Of a stretch of 64,000 nucleotides of DNA, positions 29,659 to 40,842 are shown piece after piece (positions within the stretch are counted from its first letter, which is position 1; each line of letters begins with the position of its first letter). The position numbers and the translations under genes were made by a program. Source of the DNA: Pseudomonas sp. ACN8 (lineage in GTDB: Bacteria; Pseudomonadota; Gammaproteobacteria; Pseudomonadales; Pseudomonadaceae); NCBI RefSeq assembly GCF_002303925.1, contig NZ_MRCS01000017.1:49264-113263 (forward strand), read 5' to 3'. The notes below the pieces were generated by a model. That model was given only the letters and a program-made list of their open reading frames with translations. It made no database searches and was not told the DNA's origin.

Positions 29659-30669
29659 TTACAGCAGGTCTTTTATCAACAACTCGGCCAGCTGCACAGC
29701 GTTGAGCGCCGCGCCTTTGCGTACGTTATCTGACGTCAGCCACAGATTAAGTTCCGACGGGTCGTCGATACCCTGGCGAACCCGACCCACGTAGACCACA
29801 TCCTGCCCTACCGCATCGCCCACCGGGGTCGGGTAATCGCCGGCTTCCACCAGCTCGATGCCGGGCGCGTCTTCCAGGGCCGCATTGATTTTCCCCAGGT
29901 CGATCTCACTCGCGGACTGCAGGGTCACGCTATAGCTATCGCCAAAAAACACCGGGGCTTGAATGCAAGTGACGGAAATCTTCAATGAAGGCCGCGCCAT
30001 GACCTGGCGCAGCTCACGCACCAGGCGTTTTTCCAGCAGCGTATGACCTTGCTCATCCGGTTTGCCGACCTGGGCCAACAGGTTGAAGGCCATCTGCCGA
30101 TCAAAGAATTTCGGCTCCAGCGGCCGCACATTCAGCAGCTCGGCGGTCTGCCGGGCGAGCTCGCTCACGGCTTCGCGCCCCTGGGCCGATACCGCGAGGC
30201 TGGCGGTCAGGCTGATGCGCTGCAAATCGAGCAAATCCATCAGCGGCGCGAGTACCACCGCCAGCGTGGTGGCTGATGGGCTTGGACTGCTGACCTGAAA
30301 GGGTTTTTTCAAGCCGGCCAACACTTGGGCGTTGGCCTCAGGCACGACCTGTGGCGCCTTTTCGGCCGGCAGGGCACCGGAGAGATCGATCACCGAGCAA
30401 CCGGCGTCTGTCGCCCGGGAAGCAAAACTCAACGAGACCGCCGGGCCTGCGGCAAAGAATGCCAACTGCACCTTGCTGAAGTCGAACTCATCGACCTCTC
30501 GCACCCGCACGTTCTTGCCGCGAAACGGCACCGAACTGCCGGCCGATTCGCTGCTGGCCAGCAGGTGAAGGGTGCCGATCGGGAAATCGCGCTCTTCGAG
30601 AATCTGCACGAGTGTTTCGCCGACAGTACCGGTGGCGCCGATCACGGCAATATCAATGGACTGGCTCAT
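29659..30669 (-). CDS. usg: USG-1-like aspartate-semialdehyde dehydrogenase homologue without catalytic Cys
   Basis: 336 residues from MSQSIDIAVI. The NADP motif GATGTVGETL and the overall fold match ASD. Where active ASD has the nucleophilic Cys (NCT/NCS), this protein reads SSPSPSATTL, with no Cys. The same substitution is seen in the E. coli Usg protein. It therefore probably does not perform the ASD reaction, and its role is unknown. It is adjacent to the true asd but separated from it by a terminator and a REPIN. Confidence 0.85.
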   Translation of the reverse strand: MSQSIDIAVIGATGTVGETLVQILEERDFPIGTLHLLASSESAGSSVPFRGKNVRVREVDEFDFSKVQLAFFAAGPAVSLSFASRATDAGCSVIDLSGALPAEKAPQVVPEANAQVLAGLKKPFQVSSPSPSATTLAVVLAPLMDLLDLQRISLTASLAVSAQGREAVSELARQTAELLNVRPLEPKFFDRQMAFNLLAQVGKPDEQGHTLLEKRLVRELRQVMARPSLKISVTCIQAPVFFGDSYSVTLQSASEIDLGKINAALEDAPGIELVEAGDYPTPVGDAVGQDVVYVGRVRQGIDDPSELNLWLTSDNVRKGAALNAVQLAELLIKDLL

Positions 30670-30753
30670 GGTTTGACCTCTGGCGAAACGGGGGGAGCGG
30701 CACTTTACCGGGTGGGTGACATGCAGGCAATTCTGTGGTGCCTGACCTGGCCC

Positions 30754-30850
30754 CTTCGCGAGCAGGCTCGCTCCCACAGGGGTTGATGGTGTACACAAAT
30801 TTCCTATTCAACTGCAACTCTCTGTGGGAGCGAGCCTGCTCGCGATGAGG
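30754..30850. repeat. REPIN (inverted REP pair)
   Basis: TTCGCGAGCAGGCTCGCTCC and the inverted GGGAGCGAGCCTGCTCGCGA with about 45 nt between. Located between asd and the usg-like gene. Confidence 0.92.
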
Positions 30851-30875
30851 CCAGCACTGACGACGCTACTTCCAT

Positions 30876-30910
30876 AAAAAAACCCGCGCCTCTTGCAAGG
30901 CGCGGGTTCT
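30876..30910 (-). terminator. Intrinsic terminator of asd
   Basis: Read leftward: AACCCGCGCC, 8-nt loop, GGCGCGGGTT running into a T7 tract, 18 nt after the asd stop. Confidence 0.9.
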
Positions 30911-30927
30911 TTCATTTCATCAATCGA

Positions 30928-32040
30928 TCAACGCTCGAGCAGGATCCGCAGCATGCGGCGCAGCGGTTCGGCCGCACCCCACAGCAACTGGTCGCCGACG
31001 GTGAACGCGCCGACGAATTGCGAACCCATGTTCAGCTTGCGCAGACGGCCAACCGGTACATTCAGGGTACCGGTGACCTTGTTCGGGCTCAGCTCCTGAA
31101 TGCTGGTCTCACGGCTGTTCGGCACCAGCTTGACCCAAGGGTTGTGCTGGCTGATCAGCCCTTCGATATCAGCGATCGGTACGTCTTTGTTCAACTTGAT
31201 GGTCAGCGCCTGGCTGTGGCAGCGCATGGCGCCGATGCGCACGCAGATGCCATCGACCGGGATCGGGCTCTTGAAGCGACCGAGGATCTTGTTGGTCTCG
31301 GCCTGGGCCTTCCACTCTTCGCGGCTCTGGCCGTTCGGCAGTTCCTTGTCGATCCACGGGATCAGGCTGCCGGCCAGCGGTACGCCGAAGTTTTCGGTCG
31401 GGTACGCGTCGCTGCGCATGGCTTCGGCCACACGGCGGTCGATGTCGAGGATCGCGCTGGCCGGATCGGCCAGTTGATCGGCAACAGCGGCGTGGGTCGC
31501 GCCCATTTGCTTGATCAGTTCACGCATGTTCTGCGCGCCGGCACCGGAGGCCGCCTGATAGGTCATGGCGCTCATCCACTCCACCAGGCCAGCTTCGAAC
31601 AGGCCACCGAGGCCCATCAGCATCAGGCTGACGGTGCAGTTGCCGCCGATGTAGTTCTTGGTGCCTGCATCCAGCTGCTGGTCGATCACCTTGCGGTTGA
31701 CCGGATCCAGAACGATCACCGCGTCATCCTGCATGCGCAGGCTGGAAGCGGCGTCGATCCAGTAACCCTGCCAGCCGGCTTCACGCAGCTTGGGGAAGAC
31801 TTCGCTGGTGTAGTCGCCACCCTGGCAGGTCAGAATCACGTCGAGGGTCTTCAGCTCTTCAATGCTGTAAGCGTCCTTGAGCGGAGCAATGTCCTTGCCC
31901 ACGGACGGGCCTTGGCCACCGACATTGGAAGTGGTGAAAAACACCGGCTCGATAAGATCGAAATCCTGCTCTTCCAGCATCCGCTGCATGAGCACGGAAC
32001 CGACCATGCCGCGCCAACCGATCAGACCTACACGTTTCAT
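30928..32040 (-). CDS. asd: Aspartate-semialdehyde dehydrogenase
   Basis: Makes aspartate semialdehyde for lysine, threonine, methionine and diaminopimelate. 370 residues, the long gammaproteobacterial form. NADP loop [14 protein letters not shown] at the N-terminus, catalytic Cys in [10 protein letters not shown], and His/Arg in [10 protein letters not shown]. About 65 nt after leuB, in the same direction. Confidence 0.97.
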   Translation of the reverse strand: MKRVGLIGWRGMVGSVLMQRMLEEQDFDLIEPVFFTTSNVGGQGPSVGKDIAPLKDAYSIEELKTLDVILTCQGGDYTSEVFPKLREAGWQGYWIDAASSLRMQDDAVIVLDPVNRKVIDQQLDAGTKNYIGGNCTVSLMLMGLGGLFEAGLVEWMSAMTYQAASGAGAQNMRELIKQMGATHAAVADQLADPASAILDIDRRVAEAMRSDAYPTENFGVPLAGSLIPWIDKELPNGQSREEWKAQAETNKILGRFKSPIPVDGICVRIGAMRCHSQALTIKLNKDVPIADIEGLISQHNPWVKLVPNSRETSIQELSPNKVTGTLNVPVGRLRKLNMGSQFVGAFTVGDQLLWGAAEPLRRMLRILLER

Positions 32041-32106
32041 CGCAACTACACCTTCTTGAAATGTGGACCGCTACCTTGTCTTGAATTTGGCAGCGGGCCC
32101 GAGAGA

Positions 32107-33189
<1,083 letters not shown>

Positions 33190-33253
33190 GCTTTCCTCAT
33201 GTCATCAGTCGGTGCGCCTTTGGCGCACCCGGAAAAATTCTATCGATCGGTGC

Positions 33254-34021
33254 CTATCTTTCTACAAACAGCACCAATACATCGGTACTGAACGAACCAT
33301 CGGCCTCAATCTCGAAATATTCGCGTACTTCGTTGCCCATCGACTGCTGCAATTCGCGGATCGCCGCGCGCATCACTTCAGGCGTGCGCATGCGCTCGAC
33401 CCAGCTGTTGTACTCCAGGCGCAAACGCTGACGCGTGGTACTGCGGGTGTGCAGCCCCGCCTCGCTGACCTGGCGCAACCACTCGCCGGCGGAATAATCG
33501 CGCACATGGCTGGTGTCGCGCAGCACTTCGACGCTTTGCAGGTAAGTGTCGAACAGCGGGCTACCCGGTGACAATACGTCGACGAATGCCGCCACACCGC
33601 CCGGCTTCAGGACTCGACGCACCTCCCGCAGGGCCACGCCCAGATCGCTCCAATGGTGCGCCGAATAACGGCTGAAGACGAAATCGAATTCGCCATCGGC
33701 GAACGGCAGGCGCTCAGCGGCACCGTTGACCGTGGACACGTTGCTCAAGCCACGATCGACAGCGGCAGCGGTCACCACGTCGAGCATCTGTTGGGACAGG
33801 TCGTAAGCCACCACTTCTTTGACCAATGAGGCTACGTGAAAACTTACGTGACCGGCGCCGCAGCCAAGATCCAGGACCCGGGCATCGCCCTGCCCCGCCA
33901 GCTCGGCCTGTAGCAGCGCAAATTCAGTGCCTTGAGCGTGTACGGCGCTGCTCAGGTAGGCCGAGGCCTGTTCACCGAATTGCTTCTGGACTACCTGGGT
34001 GTGCTGGGCGGTGCTGGTCAT
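33254..34021 (-). CDS. SAM-dependent methyltransferase, class I
   Basis: 255 residues with the SAM-binding core: motif I VLDLGCGAGHVSFHVA (about residues 49-64), VAYDLSQQML (motif II Asp), AERLPFADGEFDFVFSRYSAHHW (motif IV/V), and RVLKPGGVAAFVD. This is the UbiE/Methyltransf_11 type, acting on a small molecule. It sits between leuD and leuB in the leu block, as it does in other pseudomonads; its substrate is not known. Confidence 0.85.
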   Translation of the reverse strand: MTSTAQHTQVVQKQFGEQASAYLSSAVHAQGTEFALLQAELAGQGDARVLDLGCGAGHVSFHVASLVKEVVAYDLSQQMLDVVTAAAVDRGLSNVSTVNGAAERLPFADGEFDFVFSRYSAHHWSDLGVALREVRRVLKPGGVAAFVDVLSPGSPLFDTYLQSVEVLRDTSHVRDYSAGEWLRQVSEAGLHTRSTTRQRLRLEYNSWVERMRTPEVMRAAIRELQQSMGNEVREYFEIEADGSFSTDVLVLFVER

Positions 34022-34066
34022 GGGGACTTCCTTTTGGGGCTTAGTCTTGGGGTGCCTCTACTGCCG

Positions 34067-34147
34067 CCATCGCTAGCAGGCTAGCTCCCACATTGGATCT
34101 ATGGCGTACACAACTCCCCTGTGGGAGCTAGCCTGCTAGCGATGAGG
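34067..34147. repeat. Variant REPIN with GCTAGC arms
   Basis: Same layout as the other REPINs (inverted pair with CCCACA/TGTGGG ends) but each palindrome reads GGGAGCTAGCCTGCTAGCGA. The normal GCGAGC/GCTCGC arms have become GCTAGC/GCTAGC in both copies, keeping every base pair. It lies in the 155-nt gap between leuD and the methyltransferase. Confidence 0.88.
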
Positions 34148-34177
34148 CCAGAGTGGCCTACATCAATGTCGGATCAA

Positions 34178-34822
34178 TCAAGCGTCGCGAAACAACCACG
34201 GCTGGCTAGCCCGGTGCTTGGCTTCAAACGTCGCAATCGCATCGCCGTCCTGCAAGGTCAGGCCGATATCGTCCAGACCGTTGAGCAGACAATGTTTGCG
34301 GAAGGCATCGATTTCGAAGCTCAACACCTTGCCGTCAGGGCGGGTCACGGTCTGGGCTTGCAGATCGACCTGCAACTGGTAGCCCGGATTGGCCTCGACC
34401 TGCTGGAACAGCTCATCGACTTCGGCATCGCTCAAAATGATCGGCAGCAAGCCGTTCTTGAAGCTGTTGTTGAAGAAGATGTCGGCATAGCTCGGCGCGA
34501 TGATGCTGCGGAAACCGTACTCTTCCAGCGCCCACGGCGCGTGTTCACGGCTGGAGCCGCAACCGAAGTTCTCCCGGGCCAGCAACACGCTGGCGCCCTG
34601 GTAACGTTCGGCGTTGAGGACGAAGTCCTTGTTCAGCGGACGCTTGGAGTTGTCCTGGTAAGGCTGGCCCACATCCAGGTAGCGCCATTCATCGAACAGG
34701 TTCGGGCCAAAACCCGTGCGCTTGATCGACTTCAAGAATTGCTTCGGGATGATCTGGTCGGTGTCGACGTTGGCACGATCCAAAGGCGCGACAAGACCAG
34801 TATGTTGGGTAAATGCTCTCAT
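34178..34822 (-). CDS. leuD: 3-Isopropylmalate dehydratase small subunit
   Basis: With LeuC isomerises 2- to 3-isopropylmalate. 214 residues: N-terminal [35 protein letters not shown] substrate-binding loop, and [22 protein letters not shown]. It begins 2 nt after the leuC stop, and is certainly in one operon with it. Confidence 0.97.
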   Translation of the reverse strand: MRAFTQHTGLVAPLDRANVDTDQIIPKQFLKSIKRTGFGPNLFDEWRYLDVGQPYQDNSKRPLNKDFVLNAERYQGASVLLARENFGCGSSREHAPWALEEYGFRSIIAPSYADIFFNNSFKNGLLPIILSDAEVDELFQQVEANPGYQLQVDLQAQTVTRPDGKVLSFEIDAFRKHCLLNGLDDIGLTLQDGDAIATFEAKHRASQPWLFRDA

Positions 34823-34824
34823 GC

Positions 34825-36255
34825 TTACTGCGCTCCCTGAATCAATTCACGGACGTCGATGAAACGACCGTTCACAGCGGCGGCCGCGGCCATGGCCGGG
34901 CTGACGAGGTGGGTACGACCACCGGCGCCCTGACGGCCTTCGAAGTTACGGTTGGAGGTCGAGGCGCAATGCTCGCCGGACTCCAAACGGTCCGGGTTCA
35001 TCGCCAGGCACATCGAGCAACCCGGCTCACGCCATTCGAAACCGGCTTCGAGGAAAATCTTGTCCAGGCCTTCCGATTCAGCCTGGGCTTTGACCAGACC
35101 CGAGCCCGGCACGACGATGGCCTGCTTGATGGTCGAGGCCACTTTGCGGCCCTTGGCGATCACGGCCGCAGCGCGCAGGTCCTCGATCCGCGAGTTGGTG
35201 CACGAACCGATGAACACGCGATCCAACTGAATGTCGGTGATCGCCTGGTTGGCGGTCAAACCCATGTACTTCAAGGCACGGACGATGGAGTCGCGCTTGA
35301 CCAGGTCCATTTCCTTCGCGGGATCCGGCACGTTCTGATCCACCGCCAACACCATCTCAGGCGAAGTGCCCCAGCTGACTTGCGGCTTGATGTCGGCTGC
35401 ATCGAGTTCAACAACGGTGTCGAAGACGGCGTCGGCATCGGAAACCAGGTCTTTCCAGGCTTCGACGGCCAGGTCCCATTCGGCGCCTTTCGGAGCAAAT
35501 GGACGGCCCTTGACGTAGGCCACGGTTTTTTCGTCAGCCGCTACCAGGCCTACGCGAGCGCCGGCCTCGATGGACATGTTGCAAATGGTCATGCGGCCTT
35601 CGACGGACAGGTCGCGAATCGCGCTGCCAGCGAATTCGATGGCGTGGCCGTTACCGCCGGCGGTGCCGATCTTGCCGATCACCGCGAGCACGATGTCCTT
35701 GGCGGTCACGCCGAACGGCAATTGGCCTTCGACGCGTACCAGCATGTTTTTCATTTTCTTGGCGACCAGGCACTGGGTGGCGAGCACATGCTCGACCTCG
35801 GAAGTGCCGATACCGTGAGCCAATGCGCCGAATGCGCCATGGGTCGAGGTGTGGGAGTCGCCGCAGACCACGGTCATGCCCGGCAAGGTCGCGCCCTGCT
35901 CCGGGCCGATGACGTGGACGATGCCCTGGCGAACGTCGTTCATCTTGAACTCGACGATGCCGTATTCATCGCAGTTGTCATCGAGGGTCTGGACTTGCAG
36001 GCGCGAGACCTGGTCGACGATGGCGTCGATGCCGCCCTTGCGCTCCGGCGTGGTCGGTACGTTGTGGTCCGGGGTCGCGATGTTGGCATCGATGCGCCAT
36101 GGCTTGCGCCCGGCCAGACGCAGGCCTTCGAAGGCTTGCGGCGAGGTCACTTCGTGGATGATGTGACGATCGATGTAGATCAGCGCAGAGCCATCGTCGC
36201 GCTGCTTGACCAAATGCGAATCCCAGAGCTTGTCGTAGAGCGTTTTGCCGGCCAT
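34825..36255 (-). CDS. leuC: 3-Isopropylmalate dehydratase large subunit
   Basis: 4Fe-4S aconitase-family subunit, 476 residues. Cluster cysteines: FIGSCTNSR and the pair in [28 protein letters not shown] is the family signature. The start is [10 protein letters not shown] at 36255: the earlier in-frame ATG lies in ATGAGGAA, whose GAGGAA is the ribosome site for the later ATG. Upstream lies an unusual 166-bp near-palindrome that may belong to its leader. Confidence 0.96.
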   Translation of the reverse strand: MAGKTLYDKLWDSHLVKQRDDGSALIYIDRHIIHEVTSPQAFEGLRLAGRKPWRIDANIATPDHNVPTTPERKGGIDAIVDQVSRLQVQTLDDNCDEYGIVEFKMNDVRQGIVHVIGPEQGATLPGMTVVCGDSHTSTHGAFGALAHGIGTSEVEHVLATQCLVAKKMKNMLVRVEGQLPFGVTAKDIVLAVIGKIGTAGGNGHAIEFAGSAIRDLSVEGRMTICNMSIEAGARVGLVAADEKTVAYVKGRPFAPKGAEWDLAVEAWKDLVSDADAVFDTVVELDAADIKPQVSWGTSPEMVLAVDQNVPDPAKEMDLVKRDSIVRALKYMGLTANQAITDIQLDRVFIGSCTNSRIEDLRAAAVIAKGRKVASTIKQAIVVPGSGLVKAQAESEGLDKIFLEAGFEWREPGCSMCLAMNPDRLESGEHCASTSNRNFEGRQGAGGRTHLVSPAMAAAAAVNGRFIDVRELIQGAQ

Positions 36256-36284
36256 CAGACGGTTCCTCATCAGCTTTTTCTATG

Positions 36285-36450
36285 CCAGAGAGGTCTGTAT
36301 AGCGAGTTTCGTTAGTCAACTTCGGCGCCAGAAGCCCATATCCTGCGTTGCTGCTCCTCGCCATAGCGCGCTATGACTCGTCGCAGCGCCTTGGCTATGG
36401 ACTTCTGGCATCCGAATTTGAACTAACAAACTCGCTACACAGACCTCTGG
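36285..36450. repeat. Large near-perfect palindrome between leuC and lysR-type gene
   Basis: Arms of about 83 nt run from CCAGAGAGGTCTGT (36285) to ACAGACCTCTGG (ending 36450), with the perfect centre CATAGCGCGCTATG at 36362-36375. By hand alignment roughly 80 percent of arm positions pair, with only 1-2-nt indels. Outer blocks AGGTCTGT, TAGCGAGTTT, GTTAGT and GCCAGAAG are fully matched. It fills most of the 306-nt gap between the divergent genes and could form a long RNA hairpin in the leuC leader or a cruciform. It is not a REP element. Confidence 0.85.
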
Positions 36451-36561
36451 GTCTTGAAAGACTCAATAACCCTTTGGCTTGTGAGGCTGATCCTATGGGG
36501 TTACATTAAATAACTCAAATTCATATTTTTTATGCTTTGGATAACCAATTGGAATGCGACT

Positions 36562-37452
36562 ATGGATCTGGCCAACCTCAATGCTTTTATTGCCATCGCC
36601 GAGACCGGAAGCTTCTCCGGCGCCGGCGAACGGCTGCACCTGACCCAGCCTGCCATCAGCAAACGCATCGCCGGGCTGGAGCAGCAATTGAAGGTACGGC
36701 TGTTCGATCGCCTGGGGCGTGAAGTGGGCCTGACCGAAGCCGGGCGCGCCCTGCTGCCGCGGGCCTACCAGATTCTCAATGTCCTCGATGATACGCGCCG
36801 CGCCCTGACCAACCTCACCGGCGAAGTGACCGGCCGTCTGACCCTGGCCACCAGTCACCACATCGGCCTGCACCGTTTGCCGCCCTTATTAAGGGAGTTC
36901 ACCCGGCGCTACCCACAGGTGGCACTGGATATTCAGTTCCTCGATTCGGAAGTGGCCTACGAGGAAATTCTCCACGGCCGCGCCGAACTGGCGGTCATTA
37001 CCCTGGCACCGGAACCCCACGCGCTGGTCAAGGCCACCCCGGTGTGGGACGACCCGCTGGATTTCGTGGTTGCCCCGGAGCATTCGCTGCTCAATAACGG
37101 CCAGGTCAGCCTGGCGGACATCGCCCGTCACCCGGCGGTCTTCCCCGGCGGCAACACCTTTACCCACCACATCGTGCAGCGGCTGTTTGAAGCCCAGGGC
37201 CTGACGCCAAACATTGCGATGAGCACCAACTACCTGGAAACCATCAAGATGATGGTCTCGATCGGCCTGGCCTGGAGCGTTTTGCCGCGCACCATGCTCG
37301 ATGACCAGGTGGCGCGCATACCTTTGCCGGGCATACAGCTCACTCGCCAGCTAGGCTATATCCTGCACACGGAAAGGACACTGTCGAACGCCGCGCGGGC
37401 CTTCATGGCCCTGCTGGATGCTCAACTCGATCCGCCAGGGACTCAAGGCTAA
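36562..37452 (+). CDS. LysR-family transcriptional regulator
   Basis: 296 residues from MDLANLNAFI. N-terminal winged helix-turn-helix (ETGSFSGAGERLHLTQPAISKRIAGLE, residues 14-40), then a two-lobe effector domain with LTLATSHHIGLHRLPPLL and FPGGNTF. It is divergent from leuC across the palindrome, the classic position of a LysR regulator of its neighbour, so control of leuCD is a reasonable inference. The effector is unknown. The in-frame ATG 10 codons earlier is less likely. Confidence 0.9.
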   Translation: MDLANLNAFIAIAETGSFSGAGERLHLTQPAISKRIAGLEQQLKVRLFDRLGREVGLTEAGRALLPRAYQILNVLDDTRRALTNLTGEVTGRLTLATSHHIGLHRLPPLLREFTRRYPQVALDIQFLDSEVAYEEILHGRAELAVITLAPEPHALVKATPVWDDPLDFVVAPEHSLLNNGQVSLADIARHPAVFPGGNTFTHHIVQRLFEAQGLTPNIAMSTNYLETIKMMVSIGLAWSVLPRTMLDDQVARIPLPGIQLTRQLGYILHTERTLSNAARAFMALLDAQLDPPGTQG

Positions 37453-37517
37453 GTTGTGCTACTCCTATAGAGCCGCGAATTCCCGTGCCAAACGCCCATT
37501 CAGCCTAAGGCTTGCCA

Positions 37518-40500
37518 ATGCCCAAATCTGTTGACCGTATTCCGCCAATGCCGCGCATACAGGCACTTGACCCGAAAAACTCCGAACAGAGCTGGGAAAG
37601 TGCCTCGCAACTGTTGGCCGCGCTCAACGGCGCACGCCTGGGTGCCTGGTATTGGGACATCGAGCGCGGGCAGATCAGTTGGTCTCGGGGTACGCAGGCG
37701 CTGTTCGGCTTCGATCCCCGGCAACCGCTGCCACGGGATCTGGAATACCTTGACCTGCTGCCCCCGGAAGATCGCGCGAAAACCCTTCGCGCATTCCACG
37801 CGGTCATCGCTGGCGCACCACTGGAGCAAGCGATGCATCACCGCATCCGCTGGCCCGATGGCAGCCTGCACTGGCTGGAGATCAACGGCAGCCTGTTGCC
37901 GGACAAACACGGCCGGCCACGGATGATCGGTGTGATCCGCGAGATTACCCACCAGCGTCAGCGCGAACAGGCGTTGAGCAGCTCGGAAAAGCGCTTCGCC
38001 ACCCTGTTCCACCTGTGCCCGAACATGGTCCTGCTGACCCGCCAGGAAGACGGCCTGATCTCCGAAGCCAACCAGTATTTCGAAAGCCTGTTCGGCTGGC
38101 CGGTGCAAAACGCGATCGGCCGCACCACCCTGGAGCTGGGCCTGTGGGTACACCCCGAGCAACGGGACGAACTGGTCAAGGCCACCAAAGCCAAAGGCGA
38201 CCTGGTCAGCATGGAAGTGCAGTTTCGCGCCAGCAATGGGCAAATCCATGATGGCATCCTCAGTGCGCAAAAGGTCGAGCTCGAAGGCCAGCCCTATCTA
38301 CTGAGCACCTTCCTTGACACCACCGAACGCAAAGTCGCCGAACAGGCCCTCAAGGACAGCCAGGAACGTCTCGATCTGGCCCTGGACTCGGCGCAACTCG
38401 GCACCTGGGACTGGCACATTCCCAGCGGCATGCTCTACGGATCGGCACGGGCCGCCCAACTGCACGGCCTGGACGCCAAACCCTTTCACGAGTCCTTCGA
38501 CGAGTTCTTCGAAGGCGTGCCCGGCGAAGAACGCGACACCATGCGCGACGCTTACCGCAGCCTGCGTGAAGGCCCGGCCGGCAACTACCAATTGACCTAC
38601 CGCGTGCAATTGCCCGACGGCAGCTCGCGCTACCTGGAAAGCCGCGCCCGCCTCTACCGTGATGACAGCGGCGTGCCGGTGCGCATGGCCGGTACATTGC
38701 TCGACATCACCGACCAGGTGGAGCGCGAACAACGGCTGGTGGCCTCCGAAGAAAAATTCGCCACGCTGTTCCAGGTCAGCCCCGATCCGATCTGCGTCAC
38801 CCACCAGGACACCGGCCAGTTCATTGAAATCAACTCCAGCTTCACCCAGACCTTCGGCTGGAGCACTGCCGATGTGATCGGCCGCAGCGCCGACGAAATC
38901 GGCCTGTGGGACGCTTCGGCGAAAAGCCTGCGACGGATCGAACAAGTGATCCGCGAACAAGGCCTGAACAACGTGGCCATTCTCGTCCAGCACAAGGACG
39001 GACAGGTCCTGACCTGCGTGATTTCCAGCCGCCAGATCAGCGTCGGCGACCAGGCCTGCATCGTCACCACGCTGCGCGATATCACCCAGCAACAGCGCTC
39101 GGAAGCGGCGCTCAAGGCCAGTGAAGAGAAATTCGCCAAGGCCTTCCACTCCAGCCCCGACGCCATCACCATCACCGAGCGCGACACCGGACGCTATCTG
39201 GAGGTCAACGACGGTTTCTGCCGCCTGACCGGTTACCGCGCCGAGGAAGTGGTGGGCCGCACGGTGTATCAGGTCGGGATCTGGGCTGAAGAAAAACAAC
39301 GCTCGGCGCTGCTGGCCGAATTGCAGATCAAGGGTCGGGTTCATCACCAGGAAATGCTCGGGCGCAACAAGCGCGGCGAACTGCTCACCGTCGAAGTCTC
39401 GGTGGAACCGATCACCCTCAACGAAACCGCCTGCCTGTTATTGACCGCACGCGACGTCAGCCTGCTGAAAAACGCCGAAGCGCAGATCCGCCACCTGGCC
39501 TACCACGACCCACTGACCAACCTGCCCAATCGTGCCTTGCTGATGGACCGCCTGAGCCAGCAGATCGCCCTGCTCAAACGCCACAACCTGCGCGGCGCGC
39601 TGATGTTCCTCGACCTCGACCACTTCAAGCACATCAACGACTCCCTCGGGCACCCGGTGGGCGACACGGTGCTGAAAATCATCACCGCGCGCCTGGAAGC
39701 CAGCGTGCGCATGGAGGACACCGTTGCGCGCCTGGGCGGTGACGAGTTCGTGATACTGCTCAGTGGCCTCGAAGGCTCGCGCAGCGAGGTCAGCGATCAG
39801 GTTCGCGAAGTGGCCGACACCATTCGCGAGCTGCTATCCGAACCAATGTTCCTCGACGGCCAGCGCCTGCAGGTAACCCCAAGCATCGGCATCGCCCTGA
39901 TCCCCGATCACGGCTCGACCCCGACCGACCTGCTCAAGCGCGCGGACATCGCGCTTTATCGCGCCAAGGACTCGGGGCGCAATACCGCGCAGATGTACCA
40001 CAACACCATGCAGAAGGCCGCGAGTGAACGCCTGCGCATGGAAACCGACCTGCGCCTGGCGCTTTCCCGGGGCGAATTTCGCGTACATTACCAACCTCAG
40101 GTCGACGCCCGGGGCGACCGCATCGTCGGCGCCGAGGCCCTGGTACGCTGGAATCATCCGGAGCTCGGCCCGCAGTCACCCAACGAGTTCATCAAGGTAC
40201 TGGAAGACAGCGGACTGATTCTGGAGGTCGGCACCTGGATCCTCGACGAAGCCTGCCAGGCCTTCAAGCAATTGATCGAAAACGGCCTGATAGACCCGCT
40301 AAGATTCAGCCTGTGCGTGAACATCAGCCCGCGCCAGTTCCGCCAGAACGACTTCGTCGAACGCGTCGAAAACAGCCTGTCCAGCCATGGCCTGCCCTGC
40401 TCCCTGTTGAAGCTGGAAATCACCGAAGGCATCGTCATCCAGAACCTGGAAGACACCATCAGCAAAATGCGCCGCCTGAAAAAACTCGGCGTGAGCTTCG

Positions 40501-40796
40501 CCATGGACGACTTCGGCACCGGCTATTCCTCGCTGACCTACCTCAAGCGCCTGCCAGTCGATACCCTGAAAATCGACAAGTCGTTCATCCGCGACGCCAC
40601 CAGCGACCCGAACGACGCCGAGATCATCCGCGCCATCGTCGCCATGGCCCACAGCCTGGATTTGAAGGTGATTGCCGAGGGAGTGGAAACAGCGGAGCAG
40701 CTGGAGTTCTTGCAGGGATTGGACTGTCACTTCTACCAAGGGTATTTGCACAGTCAGCCATTGCCGGTAGAAGAGTTTCAAAAACTGCTGAAGTGA
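37518..40796 (+). CDS. Multi-PAS GGDEF-EAL protein (cyclic di-GMP turnover)
   Basis: 1092 residues, ATG 37518 with TAAGG 7 nt upstream. No membrane helix is evident. About five tandem PAS units cover residues 30-650, each ending in a PAC-like segment (FLDTTERKVAEQALK, LLDITDQVEREQRL, TLRDITQQQRSEAAL). The GGDEF motif is intact (RLGGDEF, residue about 740), as is the EAL motif (GAEALVRWNHP, about 873), with the downstream DDFGTGYSSLTYLKRLPVDTLKID region. Both activities are possible; hybrid proteins of this layout often act mainly as phosphodiesterases. Cytoplasmic sensor; input unknown. Confidence 0.93.
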   Translation: MPKSVDRIPPMPRIQALDPKNSEQSWESASQLLAALNGARLGAWYWDIERGQISWSRGTQALFGFDPRQPLPRDLEYLDLLPPEDRAKTLRAFHAVIAGAPLEQAMHHRIRWPDGSLHWLEINGSLLPDKHGRPRMIGVIREITHQRQREQALSSSEKRFATLFHLCPNMVLLTRQEDGLISEANQYFESLFGWPVQNAIGRTTLELGLWVHPEQRDELVKATKAKGDLVSMEVQFRASNGQIHDGILSAQKVELEGQPYLLSTFLDTTERKVAEQALKDSQERLDLALDSAQLGTWDWHIPSGMLYGSARAAQLHGLDAKPFHESFDEFFEGVPGEERDTMRDAYRSLREGPAGNYQLTYRVQLPDGSSRYLESRARLYRDDSGVPVRMAGTLLDITDQVEREQRLVASEEKFATLFQVSPDPICVTHQDTGQFIEINSSFTQTFGWSTADVIGRSADEIGLWDASAKSLRRIEQVIREQGLNNVAILVQHKDGQVLTCVISSRQISVGDQACIVTTLRDITQQQRSEAALKASEEKFAKAFHSSPDAITITERDTGRYLEVNDGFCRLTGYRAEEVVGRTVYQVGIWAEEKQRSALLAELQIKGRVHHQEMLGRNKRGELLTVEVSVEPITLNETACLLLTARDVSLLKNAEAQIRHLAYHDPLTNLPNRALLMDRLSQQIALLKRHNLRGALMFLDLDHFKHINDSLGHPVGDTVLKIITARLEASVRMEDTVARLGGDEFVILLSGLEGSRSEVSDQVREVADTIRELLSEPMFLDGQRLQVTPSIGIALIPDHGSTPTDLLKRADIALYRAKDSGRNTAQMYHNTMQKAASERLRMETDLRLALSRGEFRVHYQPQVDARGDRIVGAEALVRWNHPELGPQSPNEFIKVLEDSGLILEVGTWILDEACQAFKQLIENGLIDPLRFSLCVNISPRQFRQNDFVERVENSLSSHGLPCSLLKLEITEGIVIQNLEDTISKMRRLKKLGVSFAMDDFGTGYSSLTYLKRLPVDTLKIDKSFIRDATSDPNDAEIIRAIVAMAHSLDLKVIAEGVETAEQLEFLQGLDCHFYQGYLHSQPLPVEEFQKLLK

Positions 40797-40803
40797 CGAG
40801 CAC

Positions 40804-40833
40804 AAAAAAGGGCGCCAATGGCGCCCTTCTTCT
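40804..40833. terminator. Bidirectional intrinsic terminator
   Basis: GGGCGCC, AAT loop, GGCGCCC, with A6 on the left and a T-rich run on the right. It can end both the rightward GGDEF-EAL gene and the leftward ibpA. Confidence 0.88.
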
Positions 40834-40842
40834 TGCTCTGAC

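Noticed and set aside
34813..36315. 500-residue rightward frame opposite leuC
   Set aside because: Antisense to a strongly supported gene; no domain or start signal.
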